DNA from: Natronohydrobacter sp. | Lineage (GTDB): Bacteria; Pseudomonadota; Alphaproteobacteria; Rhodobacterales; Rhodobacteraceae | NCBI GenBank assembly: GCA_007125005.1 | Contig: SLDY01000109.1 | Location: 1-37,576, forward strand | Length of the DNA: 37,576 nucleotides | Direction: 5' to 3' | Part shown: one piece after another, positions 34,560-37,576 of the stretch | Layout: every line of letters begins with the position of its first letter | Position numbering within the stretch: the stretch's first letter is position 1 | The notes under the pieces: generated by a model | Told to the model about the DNA's origin: nothing | Databases searched by the model: none | The model's input: only the letters and a program-made list of their open reading frames with translations | Program-made: the position numbers and the translations under genes

Positions 34560-34594
34560 GCCCGCGCGTCCCTTGCGATGCGCGGGCCTTTTCT
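34560..34594 (+). terminator. Hairpin with T-rich tail between TRAP subunit genes
   Basis: GCCCGCGC (34560-34567) pairs with GCGCGGGC (34580-34587), extended inward by G-U and T-A pairs, and is followed by CTTTTCTC. It sits 15 bp after the binding-protein stop. A partial terminator here would give more binding protein than membrane subunits, as often found in TRAP operons. Confidence 0.65.
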
Positions 34595-34611
34595 CATTCC
34601 GGGGCGGGCCG

Positions 34612-35106
34612 ATGATCCGACTGATCCTGCGCGATTTCGAGAAGATCGTCTGCGCCTTTCTCTTCCTGAGCATGACCGCGCTGGGCTTTGCCAATGTCGT
34701 GGTCCGCTACGGCACGAATATGTCTTTCGCGGCCTCGGAAGAGCTTCTGATCAACGGGTTTTTGCTGCTCACGGTGTTTGGTGCCGCTGTAGCCGCGCGG
34801 CGCGGGGAGCATCTGGCAGTGACGATGGTGCATGAATTACTGCCGCGCGCACTCTGGATGCCGGTCTTTTTGCTCTCTGTCGTGCTGTCGGTGGGTCTTC
34901 TGGCGCTATCGGCTTGGTTTTCATGGGATGCGATGATGAATATTCGCCGTGTCGGCATGCGCTCTTACGCGCTGGGCATTCCGGCATGGTATTATCAGGC
35001 CGCACTTCCCTTTGGCTTCGGGCTGGTAATTCTGCGGTACTTGCAGCACGCGTGGGAAGTCGGGCGCGGGTATCGCAGTGCGGGCGGAGGCGCGCGCCAT
35101 GTTTGA
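34612..35106 (+). CDS. TRAP transporter small membrane subunit (DctQ family)
   Basis: The 164-residue protein starts at the ATG at 34612 (MIRLILRDFEKIVCAFLFLS); a frame extension of 13 codons lies in the hairpin tail. Four membrane helices are visible, roughly at residues 11-30, 45-62, 80-103 and 122-143, with the family pattern TALGFANVVVRYGTNMSFAASEELLINGF (Arg and Glu-Glu conserved) and RRGEHLAVTMV. It fits DctQ, which pairs with the large subunit. Its stop overlaps the next start by 8 bp. Confidence 0.92.
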   Translation: MIRLILRDFEKIVCAFLFLSMTALGFANVVVRYGTNMSFAASEELLINGFLLLTVFGAAVAARRGEHLAVTMVHELLPRALWMPVFLLSVVLSVGLLALSAWFSWDAMMNIRRVGMRSYALGIPAWYYQAALPFGFGLVILRYLQHAWEVGRGYRSAGGGARHV

Positions 35107-36433
35107 GATGCTGGGCATCACATCTGCGGGCACGCAGATGATCATCCTGTTTTTTCTGCTGATGGCGCTGCGCGTGCCCGTAGCGTTCTCGCTGGGGCTC
35201 TCTGCCATCTATGCAATGTGGAAGATCGGCTTCGGGCTGGAACTGGCGGGCGATCTGATCGTGACCGGCATCACGCGCTTCTCGCTTCTGGCGATCCCCT
35301 TCTTTATTTTAGCGGGCGTGCTGATGGGCAGCCTTGGCATTGCCGAGCGCATGATCCGCTTCTTCCGTGTGCTGGTCGGGGGGTTGCCGGGTGGCATGGG
35401 GGTCGTGGGCACAGTTGTGTGCCTGTTCTGGGGCGCGGTCAGCGGTTCTGGCCCGGCTTCCGTGGCGGCCATCGGGCCGATGATCATCAAGGGCATGGAG
35501 GATGACGGCTATGACCGCGCTTTTGCGGCAGGGCTGGTGGTAACGGGTGCGGCCTTCTCCATCGTGATCCCGCCCTCGATCGGGCTCGTGATTTATGGCG
35601 TGATTGCCGAGACCTCGATTTCGCGGCTCTTTATCGCCGCGATCATTCCGGGCGTGTTCATGGCGCTGACCATGATAGCAGTGCTGCCTTTTGCGCGCCG
35701 CAAGACAGCGCCTGTGACAAGCCCCAACCTGATGGCGTTGAGCCCTGACCCCTATTCGGGGCTGCCACGCGGGCAAGCACTGTGGAGGTCGTTTCGCGAA
35801 AGTTTCTGGGGGCTTATGACCCCTGTCGTGATCCTCGGCGGCATCTATTCGGGCATCTTCACCCCGACCGAGGCCGCGATTGTTGCCACGGTCTATGCGC
35901 TGGGCGTGGGCGCGCTGGCCTATCGCACGCTGACCTTCGCACGCCTCTACGACTCGCTGGGCGTTGCGGCGGCATCCTCTGCGGTGGTCATGCTCATCGT
36001 GGCCTATGCGAGCCTGTTTGGTTGGGTCGTCACTGTCGATGATCTGGTGCGGACCTATTCCGGCGCGCTGCTTGGCATGAGCGAGCAGGCCTGGGTGATC
36101 CTGTTGGTGATCATGCTGATCCTTCTGATCGCGGGCATGTTCATGGATCCGGTGACAGTGATGTTCATCGCGCTGCCGATCTTCCTGCCGGTGGTGCGCA
36201 GCCTTGGCTGGGATCCGGTCTGGTTCGGGGTGGTGGTGATGGTCAATCTTGCCATCGGGCTGATCACGCCGCCCGTGGGGATCAATCTTTACGTTGCCGC
36301 CAATGTGACAAAGCTGAGCATCGAGCGCGTCGCGCGCGGGACGATGCCGTTTCTGCTGGCCGCGCTGGTTGGGATTACTGTTGTCGCGGCAGTTCCGCAG
36401 ATGTCGCAGGTTCTGGTTGATCTGCTGCGCTAG
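35099..36433 (+). CDS. TRAP transporter large membrane subunit (DctM family)
   Basis: The 444-residue protein starts at the ATG at 35099 inside the end of the small subunit gene; an alternative start lies seven codons upstream. It has about twelve membrane helices. Conserved DctM blocks are RFSLLAIPFFILAGVLMGSLGIAERMIRF, CLFWGAVSGSGPASVAAIGPMIIKGME, FSIVIPPSIGLVIYGVIAETSISRLF, GIYSGIFTPTEAAIVATVYAL and MVNLAIGLITPPVGINLYVAANV. It completes a full transporter together with the two genes upstream. The dehydrogenase gene follows after 15 bp and probably shares the transcript. Confidence 0.95.
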   Translation: MFEMLGITSAGTQMIILFFLLMALRVPVAFSLGLSAIYAMWKIGFGLELAGDLIVTGITRFSLLAIPFFILAGVLMGSLGIAERMIRFFRVLVGGLPGGMGVVGTVVCLFWGAVSGSGPASVAAIGPMIIKGMEDDGYDRAFAAGLVVTGAAFSIVIPPSIGLVIYGVIAETSISRLFIAAIIPGVFMALTMIAVLPFARRKTAPVTSPNLMALSPDPYSGLPRGQALWRSFRESFWGLMTPVVILGGIYSGIFTPTEAAIVATVYALGVGALAYRTLTFARLYDSLGVAAASSAVVMLIVAYASLFGWVVTVDDLVRTYSGALLGMSEQAWVILLVIMLILLIAGMFMDPVTVMFIALPIFLPVVRSLGWDPVWFGVVVMVNLAIGLITPPVGINLYVAANVTKLSIERVARGTMPFLLAALVGITVVAAVPQMSQVLVDLLR

Positions 36434-36448
36434 GGAAGGACTGAAAGT

Positions 36449-37204
36449 ATGAAGACCGCTATCGTTACAGGCGCCGCGCGCGGCATCGGGTTGGCCACGA
36501 CAAAGGCCCTGCTGGCCCTGGGCTGGCGCGTGGCCATGATTGATCGCGACGCGCCCGAGTTACTGCGCGCTGCCGAAGGGCTGGAAAATGCGCGTGCGAT
36601 CATCTGCGATGTCTCGATCCCCGAGCAGGTGGATGCGATGGTGGCGGAAGTTACCGCGCATTTCGGGCGCGTGGATGCGTTGGTCAACAATGCCGCTGTC
36701 GGCATTTTCAGCATGATGCATGAAACGGATTTTGCACTTTGGCGCGAGGTGATGGCGACCAATCTCGATGGCGTGTTCCTGACCAGTCAAGCGGTGATTC
36801 CCCATCTGAAGGAATCCCGCGGCGCGATTGTGAATATAGCGTCGATTTCTGGCCTGCGCGCGAGCACGTTGCGCGTGGCCTATGGCACCTCGAAGGCCGC
36901 CGTCATCCATCTGACCCGCCAGCAAGCGGCGGAACTGGGCCATTGGGGCGTGCGTGCCAATTGCGTGGCTCCCGGCCCGGTCGATACCAAGATGGCGCTG
37001 GCTGTGCATACGCCCGAGATCCGCGCGGCCTATCACGAGACAATCCCGCTCAACCGTTATGGGCTGGAGGCCGAAATCGCGTCGGCCATCGTGTTTCTGT
37101 GTTCGGAGCAGGCGAGCTACATCACCGGGCAGGTGATCGCGGCGGATGGCGGTTTCGATGCGGCGGGCGTGGGGCTCCCGGCCCTGCGCGAGGCGCTGGG
37201 CTAG
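36449..37204 (+). CDS. Short-chain dehydrogenase/reductase (SDR)
   Basis: The 251-residue protein is a classical SDR. The cofactor motif is VTGAARGIGLA (residues 6-16), with an Asp at the end of strand 2 (AMIDRD), which favours NAD(H). The NNAAVG segment, the catalytic Ser in NIASISGL and Y-x3-K in AYGTSKAAVIHLT are intact, and the C-terminal ADGGF is present. It resembles 3-oxoacyl reductases and sugar or hydroxyacid dehydrogenases; the substrate is not readable. Being 15 bp from the TRAP genes, it likely oxidises the imported compound or an intermediate of the ligase/thiolase route. Confidence 0.9.
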   Translation: MKTAIVTGAARGIGLATTKALLALGWRVAMIDRDAPELLRAAEGLENARAIICDVSIPEQVDAMVAEVTAHFGRVDALVNNAAVGIFSMMHETDFALWREVMATNLDGVFLTSQAVIPHLKESRGAIVNIASISGLRASTLRVAYGTSKAAVIHLTRQQAAELGHWGVRANCVAPGPVDTKMALAVHTPEIRAAYHETIPLNRYGLEAEIASAIVFLCSEQASYITGQVIAADGGFDAAGVGLPALREALG

Positions 37205-37232
37205 GGCGCGGCACCCTTGCCGATTCAGATGA

Positions 37233-37247
37233 GAACATATATAGAAC
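37233..37247. promoter_or_regulatory. SOS box (LexA site, alphaproteobacterial type) upstream of dnaE2
   Basis: GAAC-ATATATA-GAAC matches the direct-repeat LexA box known for alphaproteobacteria (GTTC-N7-GTTC on the other strand). It lies 26 bp before the dnaE2 ATG, with TATAT-rich sequence that may include the -10 box. Confidence 0.85.
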
Positions 37248-37273
37248 ATATATCGATTCTCGTCTGAAATCCC

Positions 37274-37576
37274 ATGCCGCAAACATCTGTTTCTGGTTAC
37301 GCAGAGCTTTGCGTGACCTCGAATTTCACTTTCCTGCGCGGGGCCTCGCATCCCGAGGAACTGGTCGCACGCGCGGTCGAACTGGGCTTGCGCGCCATAG
37401 CGATCACGGATCAGAATTCGCTGGCCGGGGTGGTGCGCGCGCATGTGGCGCTGCGCGAGCTTGCCCGCGCGCGCGCCGAGGCGCTGGAGATCCGTTCACA
37501 TCGCCAGATCGACACCTCCAGCCGCCAGACTGACACCGGCGCTGCGCTGCCCATTACACAAGGCCCCTTGCCCCGG
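37274..37576 (+). CDS. dnaE2: Error-prone DNA polymerase DnaE2 (ImuC), N-terminal part cut by the window edge
   Basis: The frame from the ATG at 37274 is open to the edge (101 codons). The peptide [20 protein letters not shown], then [20 protein letters not shown] and [14 protein letters not shown], is the start of the PHP domain of DnaE2-type polymerases. These perform damage-induced mutagenic synthesis together with ImuA and ImuB. The SOS box upstream supports the call over the replicative DnaE. After residue 60 there is a charged, variable linker ([19 protein letters not shown]), usual in this subfamily. imuA and imuB do not precede it; the neighbour is the dehydrogenase gene, so dnaE2 has its own promoter. 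Confidence 0.9.
   Translation, partial: MPQTSVSGYAELCVTSNFTFLRGASHPEELVARAVELGLRAIAITDQNSLAGVVRAHVALRELARARAEALEIRSHRQIDTSSRQTDTGAALPITQGPLPR

Noticed and set aside
1-37576. CRISPR arrays, tRNA or rRNA genes, insertion sequences, prophage genes
   Set aside because: I saw no regularly spaced repeats, no cloverleaf-like sequences with tRNA signatures, and no transposase or integrase among the reading frames.

Overview
The window looks like a stretch of alphaproteobacterial chromosome, most likely from the order Rhodobacterales. The gene order maf-aroE-coaE-dnaQ-secB on one side and hemJ-rho-mnmE-mnmG-rsmG-parA-parB on the other is the arrangement that surrounds the chromosomal replication origin in alphaproteobacteria. 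Two perfect 16-bp parS sites and an alphaproteobacterial-type SOS box (GAAC-N7-GAAC) fit this. The organism is inferred from gene order and protein resemblance only; no rRNA gene is present.

Left part (1-6537): a minus-strand chain psd (cut by the edge), tgt, an Smr-domain protein and a Tim44-like protein; then fxsA and secB on the plus strand; then the tightly overlapping minus-strand operon maf-aroE-coaE-dnaQ. The 379-bp gap 6538-6916 has no gene. It is AT-rich, carries one perfect and six one-mismatch DnaA boxes, and is the best oriC candidate. Housekeeping core (6917-24622): hemJ, rho, mnmE, mnmG, rsmG, parA and parB run away from the origin. They are followed by hemW-rdgB-rph (minus), hrcA-grpE (plus), mutS (minus), and a malic enzyme/phosphotransacetylase fusion with a PfkB-family sugar kinase (plus).

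Accessory part (24602-37204): a secreted MsrA, then a sulfonate module on the minus strand made of a ComC-like dehydrogenase, SuyA, SuyB and a YeiH/SuyZ-type exporter. Together these would make (R)-3-sulfolactate, split it to pyruvate and sulfite, and export the sulfur oxyanion. Upstream is a second, translationally coupled minus-strand operon (IclR regulator, SCP2-type thiolase, acyl-CoA ligase, tandem PPC-domain protein). Divergent from it is a TRAP transporter (binding protein, small and large membrane subunits) followed by a short-chain dehydrogenase. The substrate of this second set is unknown. The right edge cuts dnaE2, the SOS-inducible error-prone polymerase, which has its own SOS box.

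The most notable non-coding structures are a perfect 19-bp inverted repeat whose loop is an uninterrupted G3T G-quadruplex motif (1326-1384), the oriC-like region with a DnaA box touching the maf start codon, parS sites inside mnmG and rsmG, a recurring intergenic motif seen three times, and a strong promoter with a palindromic operator in front of the sulfolactate genes.
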